Shown here: piece by piece, positions 26,539 through 37,921 of the stretch
Position numbering within the stretch: the first letter of the stretch is position 1
How the letters are laid out: each line of letters begins with the position of its first letter
Translations under genes and position numbers: made by a program
Notes under the pieces: model-generated
Databases searched by the model: none
The model's input: the letters and a program-made list of their open reading frames with translations, nothing else
What the model was told of the DNA's origin: nothing
DNA from: Nocardia crassostreae
GTDB taxonomy: Bacteria > Actinomycetota > Actinomycetes > Mycobacteriales > Mycobacteriaceae
Direction of reading: 5' to 3'
Length of the DNA stretch: 64,000 nucleotides
Assembly (NCBI RefSeq): GCF_001613405.1
Contig: NZ_BDCH01000012.1
Location: 248,001-312,000, forward strand

Positions 26539-29226
26539 ATGATCGAAGACGTGACGGATCTACCGAACCCGAAACTGCCCCCGTCCGCCCCCACCGCACC
26601 CAGCCCCGCCGGTATGCGCCGGGCGCTGAGGCGGGCCCGCGACGGGGCGACCCTCAACCTCGACGAGGCGGTGGTGCTGCTGCAGGCGCGCGGCGCCGAT
26701 CTGGAGGATCTGAGCGCGTCGGCGGCGCGGGTGCGCGACGCCGGATTACGTGAGGCCGGGTACGCGGCCGCGGCACTCGCGTCAAGCCCGGAGGCGGCAG
26801 CTCGCGTAACCATGCAGGGGTCGCGAGTGCCGCAATCGGATACGGCGACGCTGCCGATCACCTACTCGCGCAAGGTGTTCATTCCGCTCACCCACCTGTG
26901 CCGGGACAAGTGTCACTACTGCACCTTCGTGACGGTGCCGGGCAAGCTGCGTGCCCAGGGCAAGGGCATGTACCTGGAGCCCGACGAGGTCCTCGAGATC
27001 GCCCGCAAGGGCGCCGAATTGGGTTGCAAGGAAGCGCTTTTCACCCTCGGTGACCGCCCCGAGGAGCGCTGGCCCGAGGCCCGCCAGTGGCTGGACGAGC
27101 GCGGCTACGACTCCACCCTCGACTACGTGCGCGCCATGTCCATCCGCGTCCTGGAGGAGACGGGCGTGCTCCCGCACCTGAATCCGGGCGTGATGACCTG
27201 GGAGGAACTGTCGCGCCTCAAGCCGGTGGCCCCGTCCATGGGCATGATGCTGGAGACCACCTCCACCCGCCTGTTCACCGAACCCGGCCAGGCGCACTAC
27301 GGCAGCCCGGACAAGGATCCGGCGGTCCGGCTGCGCGCGCTCACCGACGCCGGGCGGCTCTCGGTCCCGTTCACCACCGGCATTCTGGTCTGCATCGGCG
27401 AGAACCTCACCGAGCGCGCCGAATCGATCATGGCGATCCGCAAGGCGCACAAGGCCTTCGGGCACGTACAGGAGGTGATCGTGCAGAACTTCCTGGCCAA
27501 GCACGACACCGCCATGCGCAATACCCCCGATGCCGACTTCGAGGAATTCCGCGCCACCATTGCCGTGGCCCGGCTGCTGCTCGGCCCGAAGATGCGCATC
27601 CAGGCCCCGCCCAACCTGGTCTCCCTGGACGAATGCCGGGCGCTCATCGCCGCCGGTATCGACGACTGGGGCGGGGTCTCGCCGCTCACCCCCGACCACG
27701 TGAACCCGGAACGGCCCTGGCCGAATCTGGAAGTCCTGGCCCAGGTGACCGCCGAGGCCGGTTACGTCCTCACCGAGCGCCTCACCGCGCACCCGAAATA
27801 CGTGCTGGCGGGCCACCCCTGGATCGACCCGCGCGTCTCCAAGCATGTTGCGGCCCTTGCCGATCCGAAGACCGGCCTGGCCCGCGAGGTCAACCCGACG
27901 GGCCTGCCGTGGCAGGGGCCCGACCATGACTGGGAGTCGGTCGGCCGCATCGATCTCAATACCGCCATCGACAGCGAGGGACGGAACACCGAGTCCCGCA
28001 GTGATTCCGGTCTCGAATCCGACGGTCTTGGCGCCTTCGGCGACTGGGAGAGCATTCGCGAACAGGTGCACGAACTGGCCGCCGCCGCGCCCGAACGCTT
28101 CGACGCCGACGTCATGTCCGCCCTGCGCGCCGCCGAACGCGATCCCGCCGGACTCACCGACGACCAGTATCTGGCCCTGGCCACCGCCGACGGCCCGGCC
28201 CTGGAAGCCGTCGCCGCACTGGCCGATCAGCTGCGCCGCGACACCGTCGGCGACGATGTCACCTACATCGTCAACCGGAATATCAACTTCACCAATATCT
28301 GCTACACCGGCTGCCGCTTCTGCGCCTTCGCCCAGCGCAAGGGCGATGCCGACGCCTTCAGCCTGAGCGCCCAGGAGGTCGCCGACCGCGCCTGGGAGGC
28401 GCATGTCGAGGGCGCGACCGAAATCTGCATGCAGGGCGGCATCGACCCGGAACTGCCGGTCACCGGCTACGCCGATCTGGTGCGCGCCATCAAACAGCGC
28501 GTCCCGGGCATGCACGTGCACGCGTTCAGCCCCATGGAGGTCGTCAATGGCGCTTCCCGCGGCGGCCAATCCATTCACGATTGGCTGTCGGCGCTGAAAG
28601 AGGCCGGGCTCGACACCATTCCGGGCACCGCCGCCGAGATCCTCGACGATGAGGTCCGCTGGGTTCTGACCAAGGGCAAACTGCCCACCTCGGCCTGGGT
28701 GGATGTCATCACCACCGCCCACAAGCTGGGCATTCGCTCCAGTTCGACCATGATGTACGGCCATGTCGACAACCCGAAGCACTGGGTCGGCCACCTGCGC
28801 GTGCTGCGCGGAATCCAGGACGAGACAGGCGGTTTCACCGAGTTCGTGCTGCTGTCCTTCGTGCACCAGAGCGCCCCGCTCTATCTGGCGGGGGCCTCGC
28901 GCCCCGGCCCCACCATCCGCGACAATCGAGCGGCACACGCACTCGCGCGCATCATGCTGCACGGGCGCATCCAGAACATTCAGACCAGCTGGGTGAAACT
29001 CGGCATCAAGGGAACGCAGCTCATGCTCAATGGCGGCGCCAATGATCTGGGCGGCACCCTGATGGAGGAAACCATCTCCCGCATGGCTGGCTCCGAACAC
29101 GGATCAGCGAAGACCGTCGAGGAACTGACCGAGATCGCCACCGGTATCGGTCGCCCGGTCCGGCAGCGCACCACCACCTATGGTGTGCCGCCGCATCGGC
29201 CACCGGTCTCCCTAGTGGTTGGATAG
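26539..29226 (+). CDS. fbiC: FO synthase, dual radical-SAM enzyme FbiC
   Basis: An 895-residue fusion of the CofG and CofH radical-SAM enzymes. Together they build FO (7,8-didemethyl-8-hydroxy-5-deazariboflavin), the chromophore of coenzyme F420, from tyrosine and a flavin-pathway precursor. Each half has its own CxxxCxxC cluster motif: CRDKCHYC (Cys121, 125, 128) and CYTGCRFC (Cys588, 592, 595). The two catalytic halves are joined by a helical linker near residues 480-560. The ATG start is provisional; GTG 26551 is equally possible. The order fbiC, then fdxC, then dapC fits Rv1173 to Rv1178. The PPOX protein at 41417 is a likely F420 user. Confidence 0.95.
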   Translation: MIEDVTDLPNPKLPPSAPTAPSPAGMRRALRRARDGATLNLDEAVVLLQARGADLEDLSASAARVRDAGLREAGYAAAALASSPEAAARVTMQGSRVPQSDTATLPITYSRKVFIPLTHLCRDKCHYCTFVTVPGKLRAQGKGMYLEPDEVLEIARKGAELGCKEALFTLGDRPEERWPEARQWLDERGYDSTLDYVRAMSIRVLEETGVLPHLNPGVMTWEELSRLKPVAPSMGMMLETTSTRLFTEPGQAHYGSPDKDPAVRLRALTDAGRLSVPFTTGILVCIGENLTERAESIMAIRKAHKAFGHVQEVIVQNFLAKHDTAMRNTPDADFEEFRATIAVARLLLGPKMRIQAPPNLVSLDECRALIAAGIDDWGGVSPLTPDHVNPERPWPNLEVLAQVTAEAGYVLTERLTAHPKYVLAGHPWIDPRVSKHVAALADPKTGLAREVNPTGLPWQGPDHDWESVGRIDLNTAIDSEGRNTESRSDSGLESDGLGAFGDWESIREQVHELAAAAPERFDADVMSALRAAERDPAGLTDDQYLALATADGPALEAVAALADQLRRDTVGDDVTYIVNRNINFTNICYTGCRFCAFAQRKGDADAFSLSAQEVADRAWEAHVEGATEICMQGGIDPELPVTGYADLVRAIKQRVPGMHVHAFSPMEVVNGASRGGQSIHDWLSALKEAGLDTIPGTAAEILDDEVRWVLTKGKLPTSAWVDVITTAHKLGIRSSSTMMYGHVDNPKHWVGHLRVLRGIQDETGGFTEFVLLSFVHQSAPLYLAGASRPGPTIRDNRAAHALARIMLHGRIQNIQTSWVKLGIKGTQLMLNGGANDLGGTLMEETISRMAGSEHGSAKTVEELTEIATGIGRPVRQRTTTYGVPPHRPPVSLVVG

Positions 29227-29277
29227 ACATAATCCAGTCAAGTTAGGGCAGGCTGACCAGTAGTAATGTTGGGGCGT

Positions 29278-29316
29278 CGGGATACTGTTTCGCCGGGCCG
29301 GGATACTTGTTTCGCC
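29278..29316. repeat. Two direct repeats upstream of fdxC
   Basis: CGGGATACTGTTTCGCC (29278-29294) recurs at 29299-29316 with one extra T. The copies are spaced 21 bases apart, two helical turns, and end 46 bases before the fdxC start. This spacing suits a protein binding the same face of DNA twice. Confidence 0.55.
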
Positions 29317-29361
29317 AGTGCGGAACGACCCCACATGTGAGGACAGACTAGGAGAGCGGCA

Positions 29362-29685
29362 GTGCCGTACATCATCGCTGAACCGTGCGTTGACGTGAAG
29401 GACAAGGCGTGCATCGAGGAATGCCCCGTGGACTGCATCTACGAGGGCGGCCGCATGCTGTACATCCAACCGGACGAGTGCGTGGACTGTGGTGCATGTG
29501 AACCGGTCTGCCCGGTGGAGGCGATCTTCTACGAGGACGACACCCCGGATCAGTGGAGCGGTTACGTCAACGCCAATGTCGAGTTCTTCGATGATCTCGG
29601 CTCGCCCGGCGGCGCCACCAAGGTCGGCAAGGTCGACTACGACCCGCCGTTCATCGCCGCGCTACCGTCGATGGCTTCGGAGTAG
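29362..29685 (+). CDS. fdxC: 7Fe-type ferredoxin FdxC
   Basis: A 107-residue ferredoxin with two cluster sites. CVDVKDKACIEECPVDC has the longer spacing typical of a [3Fe-4S] site, and CVDCGACEPVCP is a classical [4Fe-4S] site. The C-terminal extension (ending PPFIAALP) is found in actinobacterial seven-iron ferredoxins. These pass electrons to oxidoreductases and P450s. The GTG start follows GGAGAG. The gene lies 7 bases before dapC as in mycobacteria (Rv1177/Rv1178), so the two are likely cotranscribed although their functions are unrelated. Confidence 0.93.
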   Translation: MPYIIAEPCVDVKDKACIEECPVDCIYEGGRMLYIQPDECVDCGACEPVCPVEAIFYEDDTPDQWSGYVNANVEFFDDLGSPGGATKVGKVDYDPPFIAALPSMASE

Positions 29686-29692
29686 GTAGAAC

Positions 29693-30796
29693 TTGACTGC
29701 GCCGCGTGGCCGGGTCAGTTCGCTGCTGCCCGATTTCCCCTGGGACACCATTGCTTCGGTGAAGGCGAAGGCCGCTTCGCATCCCGGCGGCATCGTGGAT
29801 CTGTCCGTCGGCACGCCGGTCGATCCGGTGGATCCGCTGATCCGCACCGCCCTGGCGTCGGTGGCCGAGGTACCCGGCTACCCGACCACGCACGGCACGC
29901 CCGAACTGCGTGCGGCCGTGGTGGAATCGCTGAAGCGGCGCTTCGGCATCACCGGCATCGACCCGGCCGCGGTCCTGCCCGCCATCGGCACCAAGGAACT
30001 GATCGCGGGCCTGCCGCGACTGCTCGGCCTCGGCCCGGCCGATCTGGTCGTCATCCCCGAGGTGGCCTACCCCACCTACGAGGTCGGCGCGCTGCTGTCC
30101 GGCTCCCGCATTCTGCGCGCCGACGGGGTGACGCGGCTGGGCCCGGAATCCCCGGCGCTCATCTTCCTGAATTCGCCGTCCAACCCGACCGGCAAGGTGC
30201 TGGGCGTCGAACACCTGCGCAAGGTGGTGGAATTCGCCCGCGAGCGCGGCGCGATCCTCGCCTCCGACGAGTGCTACCTGGGGCTGCCCTGGGAGGGCCG
30301 GGCGGTCTCCATCCTCGAGGTCTCCGACGGCGATCACACCGGCCTGCTGGCCATCCACTCGCTGTCCAAGACCTCGAATCTGGCCAGCTACCGCGCCGGG
30401 TTCGTGACCGGCGATCCGGCGCTCATCGCCGAACTGCTGGAGGTGCGCAAGCACTCCGGCATGATGCTGCCGTACCCCATCCAGGCCGCCATGACCGCCG
30501 CCCTCGGCGACGACACCCACGAGGCGCAGCAGCGCGAGCGCTACCGCGCGCGCCGCGAGGTGCTGCGGAAGGCATTGCTGGCGGCCGGTTTCCGCATCGA
30601 CGACTCCGAGGCGGGCCTGTACCTGTGGTCGACCCGCGGCGAACCGTGCCGCACCACCCTGGACTGGCTGGCCGAGCGCGGCATTCTCGCCGCCCCCGGC
30701 GAGTTCTACGGACCCCGCGGCGCGGAGCACGTCCGCATTGCGCTGACGGCCACCGACGAACGCATCGCGACCGCCGCTGAGCGTCTGACCAGCTGA
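29693..30796 (+). CDS. dapC: N-succinyldiaminopimelate aminotransferase
   Basis: A 367-residue class I/II PLP aminotransferase. HSLSKTSNLASYRAGF carries the Schiff-base lysine (SLSK, near residue 232). NSPSNPTGKV and DECYLGLPWEG are the cofactor-contacting motifs. The N-terminus (LPDFPWDTIASVKAKAASHPGGIVDLSVGTP) is typical of actinobacterial DapC rather than aspartate aminotransferases. It makes N-succinyl-diaminopimelate, between the DapD and DapE steps encoded at 41.9-44.2 kb. TTG is the start codon, 7 bases after the fdxC stop. Confidence 0.9.
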   Translation: MTAPRGRVSSLLPDFPWDTIASVKAKAASHPGGIVDLSVGTPVDPVDPLIRTALASVAEVPGYPTTHGTPELRAAVVESLKRRFGITGIDPAAVLPAIGTKELIAGLPRLLGLGPADLVVIPEVAYPTYEVGALLSGSRILRADGVTRLGPESPALIFLNSPSNPTGKVLGVEHLRKVVEFARERGAILASDECYLGLPWEGRAVSILEVSDGDHTGLLAIHSLSKTSNLASYRAGFVTGDPALIAELLEVRKHSGMMLPYPIQAAMTAALGDDTHEAQQRERYRARREVLRKALLAAGFRIDDSEAGLYLWSTRGEPCRTTLDWLAERGILAAPGEFYGPRGAEHVRIALTATDERIATAAERLTS

Positions 30797-30865
30797 TTTC
30801 CGTTGGCAATCGGGCTCGTGCTAACGTCTACGGCGTTGCAAGGCCCGGTGGCCTGAATACTTCAA

Positions 30866-30939
30866 GGCCCTGTGGCGCAGTTGGTTAGCGCGCCGCCCTG
30901 TCACGGCGGAGGTCGCGGGTTCGAGTCCCGTCAGGGTCG
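30866..30939 (+). tRNA. tRNA-Asp (GTC)
   Basis: A full cloverleaf can be drawn: acceptor GGCCCTG with CAGGGTC (one G-T pair), D-arm GCGC with GCGC, anticodon stem CCGCC with GGCGG around loop CTGTCAC, and T-arm CGGGTTCGAGTCCCG. The anticodon is GTC, which reads aspartate codons. CCA is not encoded. A strong terminator follows 17 bases later. Confidence 0.96.
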
Positions 30940-30955
30940 CACACAAGCGAAAACG

Positions 30956-30988
30956 AAAGTCCGGTTGCTCCTGCGACCGGACTTTTTT
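30956..30988 (+). terminator. Rho-independent terminator of tRNA-Asp
   Basis: AAAGTCCGGT pairs with ACCGGACTTT. Three further pairs (one of them G-T) close on the loop TCCT. Six T residues follow directly. This is the best-formed intrinsic terminator in the window. Confidence 0.92.
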
Positions 30989-31034
30989 CGTTGTTCCCCG
31001 AAACTGACACGGGCATGCTTCACAACATCTATAA

Positions 31035-32720
<1,686 letters not shown>

Positions 32721-32792
32721 CTGCGCGGATACGCCGGAAGGAGCTGGCGCGTTCCTCCCTGCTCGGCGGCAAAGTTCGCGATAGCCTGGGAT

Positions 32793-34430
32793 ATGGACGC
32801 TGTCACGGTTGTCCCCGCCCCGACCAATGAACCGGTGCACAGCTACGCACCGGGCAGCCGGGAACGAGAGCTGCTGTCGGCCAAGCTCGCTGAGCTTTCC
32901 GCTGCATCGGTGGACGTACCACTGGTGATCGGCGGAAAGCATCAGCCTGGTACCGGCGAGCGGTTCGACATCACCATGCCGCATCGTCATCGGCAGGTGC
33001 TGGGGACCTATACGAACACCACACACGACGAGGGCCGGGCGGCCATCGAGGCCGCCACGGCCGCCGCGCCGGGCTGGCGGGCGCTGCCCTTCGAGGAACG
33101 GGCCGCCGTCCTGCTCCGGGCGGCGGATCTGCTGGCCGGGCCATGGCGGGAAACCATTGCCGCCGCAACGATGCTCGGCCAATCCAAGACCGCGCAGCAG
33201 GCCGAGATCGACGCGCCCTGCGAACTGGTGGACTTCTGGCGCTTCAATGTGGCGTTCGCGCGGGAGATCCTGGCGCAGCAACCGGAATCCGCCGCGGGGG
33301 TGTGGAATCGGATGGACTATCGGCCCCTGGAAGGGTTCGTGTACGCCATCACCCCGTTCAACTTCACCGCCATTGCCGGGAATCTGCCCACCGCACCGGC
33401 CCTGATGGGCAATACCGTGGTGTGGAAACCCTCGCCCACGCAGACGCTTTCGGCCTTCTACACCATGCGGCTGCTGGAGGCCGCGGGCCTGCCGCCCGGC
33501 GTGATCAATATGGTGACCGGTGACGGGGCGCAGCTGTCGGAGATCGCACTGGCCGATTCCCGGCTGGCGGGCATCCATTTCACCGGCTCCACCCGTACCT
33601 TCCAGTTCCTGTGGCAGTCGGTCGGCGCGAATATCGGCCGCTACCAAGGTTATCCGCGATTGGTCGGCGAGACCGGCGGCAAGGATTTCATTGTCGCCCA
33701 CTCCTCGGCGGATCCGGATGCGCTGCGCACGGCCCTGATTCGCGGCTCCTACGAGTATCAGGGGCAGAAGTGCTCGGCGGCCTCCCGCGCCTATATCGCC
33801 AAATCCGTCTGGCGCAGTATGGGTGAGGACTTCCTGGCGCAGGTCGAGGAGCTCACCTACGGCGATGTCGCCGATCTGTCGAATTTCGGTGGGGCGGTGA
33901 TCGACAAGCGCGCCTACGACAAGAATGTGGCCGCCATCGCCAATGCCCGCAGCCGCGGCCTGACTATTCCGGCGGGCGGCGTCTACGACGATGCGGAGGG
34001 CTGGTTCATCCGGCCGACCGTGCTACTCGGCGATGATCCCGGCGACGAAGCCTTCGCCACCGAGTATTTCGGCCCGGTGCTGTCGGTGCACGTCTACGAC
34101 GACAGCAGTCCGGACAGCTTCGCGACCATGCTCGCCACCGTCGAGTCCACCTCGCCGTACGGTCTCACCGGCGCGATCTTCGCCCGGGACCGGCACGCGG
34201 TCGAACACGCCGCCACCGCTTTGCGTTTCGCGGCGGGCAACTTCTACATCAATGACAAGCCCACCGGCGCGGTCGTCGGCCAGCAGCCCTTCGGCGGTGC
34301 GCGCGCATCCGGCACCGACGACAAGGCGGGCTCCCCGCTCAACCTGCTGCGCTGGGTCGCACCGCGCACCCTCAAGGAAACCTTCGTTCCGCCAACCGAT
34401 TACCGCTACCCGCACATGGAGACGCGATGA
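32793..34430 (+). CDS. pruA: 1-pyrroline-5-carboxylate dehydrogenase
   Basis: A 545-residue NAD-dependent aldehyde dehydrogenase that turns glutamate semialdehyde into glutamate, the second step of proline breakdown. VGETGGKDF holds the catalytic glutamate, and YEYQGQKCSAASRAY holds the catalytic cysteine. FTGSTRTFQFLW is the cofactor loop. The N-terminus and length are those of the single-function P5C dehydrogenase (Rv1187), not the PutA fusion. It overlaps the proline dehydrogenase gene by 4 bases (ATGA), forming a two-gene catabolic operon. Confidence 0.95.
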   Translation: MDAVTVVPAPTNEPVHSYAPGSRERELLSAKLAELSAASVDVPLVIGGKHQPGTGERFDITMPHRHRQVLGTYTNTTHDEGRAAIEAATAAAPGWRALPFEERAAVLLRAADLLAGPWRETIAAATMLGQSKTAQQAEIDAPCELVDFWRFNVAFAREILAQQPESAAGVWNRMDYRPLEGFVYAITPFNFTAIAGNLPTAPALMGNTVVWKPSPTQTLSAFYTMRLLEAAGLPPGVINMVTGDGAQLSEIALADSRLAGIHFTGSTRTFQFLWQSVGANIGRYQGYPRLVGETGGKDFIVAHSSADPDALRTALIRGSYEYQGQKCSAASRAYIAKSVWRSMGEDFLAQVEELTYGDVADLSNFGGAVIDKRAYDKNVAAIANARSRGLTIPAGGVYDDAEGWFIRPTVLLGDDPGDEAFATEYFGPVLSVHVYDDSSPDSFATMLATVESTSPYGLTGAIFARDRHAVEHAATALRFAAGNFYINDKPTGAVVGQQPFGGARASGTDDKAGSPLNLLRWVAPRTLKETFVPPTDYRYPHMETR

Positions 34431-35374
34431 ATCCGCTGCGGCCGGTCATTCTGGCCGCGGCGAATTCGCCGAAGCTGAAGCGGGCGGTGACGCGCACGCC
34501 GCTCACCGCCGCCGTGGTCCGCCGCTTCGTGGCGGGGGAGACGCGCGCCGAACTGGTCCCCGTGGTGCGGGACCTGCTGGCCGGCGGCCGCATGATCAGC
34601 GTGGACTTCCTGGGTGAATACACCACCGAGCGCGCCATGGCCGATGCCGCTGTCGCGGAATACGTTTCGCTCATCGACGACCTGGCCGCCCTGGAGGCCG
34701 CCGACACCACGGTCCCCGGCGTCGAGGTCTCGGTGAAGCTCTCCGCCCTGGGGCAGTCCCTCGGCCAGGACGGCCCGGCCATTGCCGTGGAGAACCTGCA
34801 CAAGCTGTGCGCCAAGGCCGACGAATCCCGGGTCTGGGTGACCGTCGACGCCGAGGACCACACCACCACCGAGGAGACCCTGGAGGCGGTCCGCCAGCTG
34901 CGCGCCGAATTCCCGTGGCTGGCCGTGGCGGTCCAGACCTACCTGCGCGGTTCGGAGGACCGGCTGCGTGAACTCGCGGCCGCGGGCGCCCGAATCCGCC
35001 TGTGCAAGGGCGCGTATCAGGAACCCGAGACCGTGGCCTTCCAGCGCGCCGCCGAGGTGGACGCCTCCTACTTGCGCTGTCTGGACGTCCTCATGCGCGG
35101 CAAGGGCTATCCCATGATCGCCTCGCACGATCCGGCCATGATCGACGCCGCCCTGACCCTCGCCGTCGAACAGCACCGCACCCCGGCCGATTTCGAGTTC
35201 CAGATGCTGTTCGGCATTCGGGATGCCGAACAGCGGCGGCTGGTGCGCGAGGGCCATGGGCTGCGCGTGTACGTCCCCTACGGCGGCCAGTGGTACGGCT
35301 ATCTCATGCGGCGGCTCGCCGAACGTCCGGCCAATCTGGGCTTCTTCCTGCGTGCCCTGACCGAAGGGGGTTAG
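34427..35374 (+). CDS. Proline dehydrogenase
   Basis: A 315-residue flavin-dependent proline dehydrogenase with the PutA-type TIM barrel. Anchors are VKLSALGQ, WVTVDAEDHTTT, LRLCKGAY (here IRLCKGAYQEP), SHDPAMID, FEFQMLFGIRD and the C-terminal LRVYVPYGGQWYGYLMRRLAERPAN, whose YLMRRLAE core contacts substrate. It oxidises proline to pyrroline-5-carboxylate and passes electrons to quinone. It is translationally coupled to pruA just upstream (ATGA overlap). The downstream end overlaps the stop of the convergent DUF2236 gene by 4 bases. Confidence 0.94.
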   Translation: MNPLRPVILAAANSPKLKRAVTRTPLTAAVVRRFVAGETRAELVPVVRDLLAGGRMISVDFLGEYTTERAMADAAVAEYVSLIDDLAALEAADTTVPGVEVSVKLSALGQSLGQDGPAIAVENLHKLCAKADESRVWVTVDAEDHTTTEETLEAVRQLRAEFPWLAVAVQTYLRGSEDRLRELAAAGARIRLCKGAYQEPETVAFQRAAEVDASYLRCLDVLMRGKGYPMIASHDPAMIDAALTLAVEQHRTPADFEFQMLFGIRDAEQRRLVREGHGLRVYVPYGGQWYGYLMRRLAERPANLGFFLRALTEGG

Positions 35375-36240
35375 ACCAGCGGGCGGCCCAGGCGGCGGCG
35401 AATGCGCATATCGGTCAGATAGAAGTTGAATGGGAACAGCCGCAGGGGCGTCGGTATGCGCGTCCACACGGCCGAGATCATGCGCAGCAGCAGGGTGAAG
35501 GCGCGTTCGTCGCGGGCGGTCCACGACATGTTCATCTCGTCGCGCAGATGTTGCGGCAGCAGCGCGGTGACCAGGAAGCGGTGCAGCCCGCCCAGGAGGA
35601 GCGGGAAGGGAACCGGCAGCATCTTCAGATCGGCCAGATCGTTGAAGTACGTGCGGGTGGTGTCGTCGATGGTGCGCTGGGCGAGGTTCTCCTCCCAGTA
35701 CGCGTAGAACTCGTCGCGGGTGGTGGGCCACATCTCCGGGCGCATCTGTAGGCTGGTGCCCAGGCGCGCGCTGTACTGGTAGAAGGCCTCGGCCACATCC
35801 GGTTTCATGGGCCCGCGCATGCGCAGGTGCATATCGTCGAAGCCCCAGAAGATGCTGGCGGCTACCCACAGCTGCAGGTTCGGATCGAAGGCGTTGTACT
35901 TCACCGGACTGCCGGGCTTGGTGCGGATGGTGCGGTGCGAGTGATTGACGGCCTCGCGGTAGTCCCGGCGATCGTCCTCGGTGCCGAGCATGGCGACGGC
36001 GAGGTAGGTCAGGGTCGTGCGGAGCCGCTTGATGGGATGCACCATGACGCTGCCGCTGTGCACCTCGCTCTCCATGACGCCGTAGGCGACCGGTTTGAGC
36101 GAGAGCTGCATGACGACATTGGCCGCGCCCGCCATGAAGGATGCGATGCCGTCGATGTGCTCGCGGACTGTTTCGGGGGTCAGGGGCTCGAACGTCGCAA
36201 TCGGCCGGTACTCATCGAATTCGCGCAGGGGGGCAGTCAT
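35371..36240 (-). CDS. MpaB-like oxygenase (DUF2236), paralogue 1
   Basis: A 289-residue protein of the DUF2236 / MpaB family, haem proteins related to latex-clearing oxygenase. Family marks are RLRTTLTYLAVAMLG, YREAVNHSHRTI (a conserved histidine region), VKYNAFDPNLQLWVAASIFWG, and the C-terminal FNFYLTDMRIRRRLG. There is no signal peptide. A second copy with about half its residues identical lies at 37046-37903 on the same strand, with a TetR gene between them. The upstream region shows GTGAGA half-sites in inverted and tandem arrangement, probably bound by that TetR protein. The substrate is unknown. Confidence 0.85.
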   Translation of the reverse strand: MTAPLREFDEYRPIATFEPLTPETVREHIDGIASFMAGAANVVMQLSLKPVAYGVMESEVHSGSVMVHPIKRLRTTLTYLAVAMLGTEDDRRDYREAVNHSHRTIRTKPGSPVKYNAFDPNLQLWVAASIFWGFDDMHLRMRGPMKPDVAEAFYQYSARLGTSLQMRPEMWPTTRDEFYAYWEENLAQRTIDDTTRTYFNDLADLKMLPVPFPLLLGGLHRFLVTALLPQHLRDEMNMSWTARDERAFTLLLRMISAVWTRIPTPLRLFPFNFYLTDMRIRRRLGRPLV

Positions 36241-36285
36241 CGTCGACTAGACTCCTCGTCGTCACTCCTCGGCGCTGAGGAGAGT

Positions 36286-36323
36286 GTGAGAATGTTCTCC
36301 TCTCACCCTCTCACCCTCTCATC
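36286..36323. promoter_or_regulatory. GTGAGA inverted repeat and tandem CTCTCACC units
   Basis: GTGAGA (36286-36291) and TCTCAC (36301-36306) form an inverted repeat with a 9-base spacer. The second arm lies in three tandem 8-base units CTCTCACC, CTCTCACC, CTCTCATC (36300-36323). This lies in the 154-base gap between divergent DUF2236 and TetR genes and is a likely operator. Confidence 0.5.
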
Positions 36324-36394
36324 GAGGTGATCAACTGTCAATGTGCGATGATTGGTGCCTCATCGTATCTTCGCGACCGGAAAGGGCTCGGACC

Positions 36395-37027
36395 ATGGCC
36401 AAGCTGGCCAAACTGCTCCCGCTCGTGCGCGGATCCGGTCCGGAGGACCGGAATCAGGCGAAGGTTCTCGATGCCGCGTTGGTGGCCTTTCTCGATTTCG
36501 GGATCAAGCGGACGAGCATGGTCGAGGTGGCCCGGCGCGGTGGGCTGTCGCTGGCGACGCTGTATCGGCGCTATGCCGGAAAGAACGATCTGATCCAGGC
36601 GGTCGGGCTGCGCCAGGCCCGGCAGTTCATTGCCGACGCTGATGCCGCCATTCGGGCCGAGGTCGAGCGGGATGCCAGTGCCGAGGATCAGATCGTCGCG
36701 CTGTTCATCGCCTTCATCGAGGGGCTGCGCGGGAATCAGCTGCTGGATCGGCTGTTGAAGACCGAACCGGAGATCGTGCTGCCGTACCTCACGGTGCAGG
36801 GCGCGCCCGTCATCGAGATGGGGCGCGACTATCTCGCCGAGTTCATCGCCCGCCTGCAGGCGGAAGGCAAACTGCCCGAATGCGATCCGCTGCCGCTCGC
36901 CGAGATGATCGCCCGCGCGGCACTGTCGCTGGCGCTCACGCCGCAGACCGTGATTCCGCTCGGCGATCCGGCGGCCCTGCGCCGCTTCGCGCGCGATCAT
37001 GTGGTACCGGGCTTCCGGATCATTTGA
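36395..37027 (+). CDS. TetR-family regulator of the DUF2236 pair
   Basis: A 210-residue TetR-type repressor. The helix-turn-helix covers about residues 24-70 (AKVLDAALVAFLDFGIKRTSMVEVARRGGLSLATLYRRYAGKNDLIQA, with SLATLYRRYAGK as the recognition part). The C-terminal ligand domain ends in RFARDHVVPGF. It is placed between two DUF2236 paralogues, diverging from the first and converging on the second, and both of their promoters carry GTGAGA-type half-sites. ATG 36395 is preferred to the upstream ATG 36341, which would add 18 residues of unlike composition. Confidence 0.87.
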   Translation: MAKLAKLLPLVRGSGPEDRNQAKVLDAALVAFLDFGIKRTSMVEVARRGGLSLATLYRRYAGKNDLIQAVGLRQARQFIADADAAIRAEVERDASAEDQIVALFIAFIEGLRGNQLLDRLLKTEPEIVLPYLTVQGAPVIEMGRDYLAEFIARLQAEGKLPECDPLPLAEMIARAALSLALTPQTVIPLGDPAALRRFARDHVVPGFRII

Positions 37028-37045
37028 GCCGGAAGCCGTTTCGCC

Positions 37046-37903
37046 TCAGACCAGGCGCAGGCCGAGGCGGCGGCGCACACGCATATCCAACAGGTAGTAG
37101 TTGAGCGGGAAGCTGCGCACGGGGACCGGAAGCACGGATTCGGCCGCGCCGATCGCCTTCAATGTCGTGGCGAGCAAACGATCCTGGCGGGGTGACCAGG
37201 TCGCGCCCATCTCATTGCGCAGATGCGGGGGCAGCAGGCCGATGACGAAGAAGCGGTGCACGCCGCCGAAGGCCAGCCGGAAGGGGAGCGGCAGCATCTT
37301 CAGGTCGATGAGGTCGTCGAAATAGGCGCGGATCTTGGGATCGATGACGGTCTTGGCGAGGTTCTCCTCCCAATACCGGTCGAAGGCAACACGATCCGCG
37401 GGCCACATCTCCGGGCGCATCTGCAAGGTGGTGCCCAGCCGGGCGGCGTAGTGATAGAACGCGTCGGCATCGGGCTCGCTCATCGGGCCGTGCATGCGCT
37501 CGTACAGGTCCCGCGCGCCCCAATACAGGCAGGCCGCCACCCAGAGCTGGAGATTCGGGTCGAAGGCGTTGTACTTCACCGCACTTCCGGCGGGGGAGCG
37601 CACGTATTTGTGCACCGAGTCGACGGCTTCGCGGTAGGCCGCCCGCTCGTCCTCGCTGCCCAGCATGGCGACCGCCAGATACGTGATGGTGGTGCGCAGC
37701 CGCTTGATCGGATGGATAATCACATTGCCGGTCTCCACCGGGGACTCCACCACGCCGTAGCCGACGGGCCGGTTGGAGAGCTGCATGATGACGTTCGCGG
37801 CCCCGCCGAGCAGGCCGACCGCGCCGTCGAGGAACTGCCGGATATCGATCGGCGGCGATTCGCCTACTGCGTGTGCGGGCGTTGCACGAAGCGGCCTGGT
37901 CAT
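37046..37903 (-). CDS. MpaB-like oxygenase (DUF2236), paralogue 2
   Basis: A 285-residue DUF2236 protein, clearly a duplicate of the one at 35371-36240. Shared blocks include HPIKRLRTT, TYLAVAMLG, KYNAFDPNLQLWVAA, LQMRPEMWP, YWEENLA, LKMLP and DMRVRRRLG. The N-terminus differs and begins TRPLRATPAHAV. It converges on the TetR gene with an 18-base gap. The upstream inverted repeat at 37922-37952 is the best operator candidate for that regulator. ATG 37903 is preferred to 37915 on spacing grounds only. Confidence 0.85.
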   Translation of the reverse strand: MTRPLRATPAHAVGESPPIDIRQFLDGAVGLLGGAANVIMQLSNRPVGYGVVESPVETGNVIIHPIKRLRTTITYLAVAMLGSEDERAAYREAVDSVHKYVRSPAGSAVKYNAFDPNLQLWVAACLYWGARDLYERMHGPMSEPDADAFYHYAARLGTTLQMRPEMWPADRVAFDRYWEENLAKTVIDPKIRAYFDDLIDLKMLPLPFRLAFGGVHRFFVIGLLPPHLRNEMGATWSPRQDRLLATTLKAIGAAESVLPVPVRSFPLNYYLLDMRVRRRLGLRLV

Positions 37904-37921
37904 CGTTGACCCCATCCTCGC

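Noticed and set aside
26782..29100. A 772-codon minus-strand frame inside fbiC
   Set aside because: Same cause: fbiC has both radical-SAM cluster motifs and normal length, while the antisense product shows no family features.
30866..30988. An attachment site at tRNA-Asp
   Set aside because: tRNA 3' ends are common integration targets, but there is no integrase nearby and no second copy of the tRNA end in the window.
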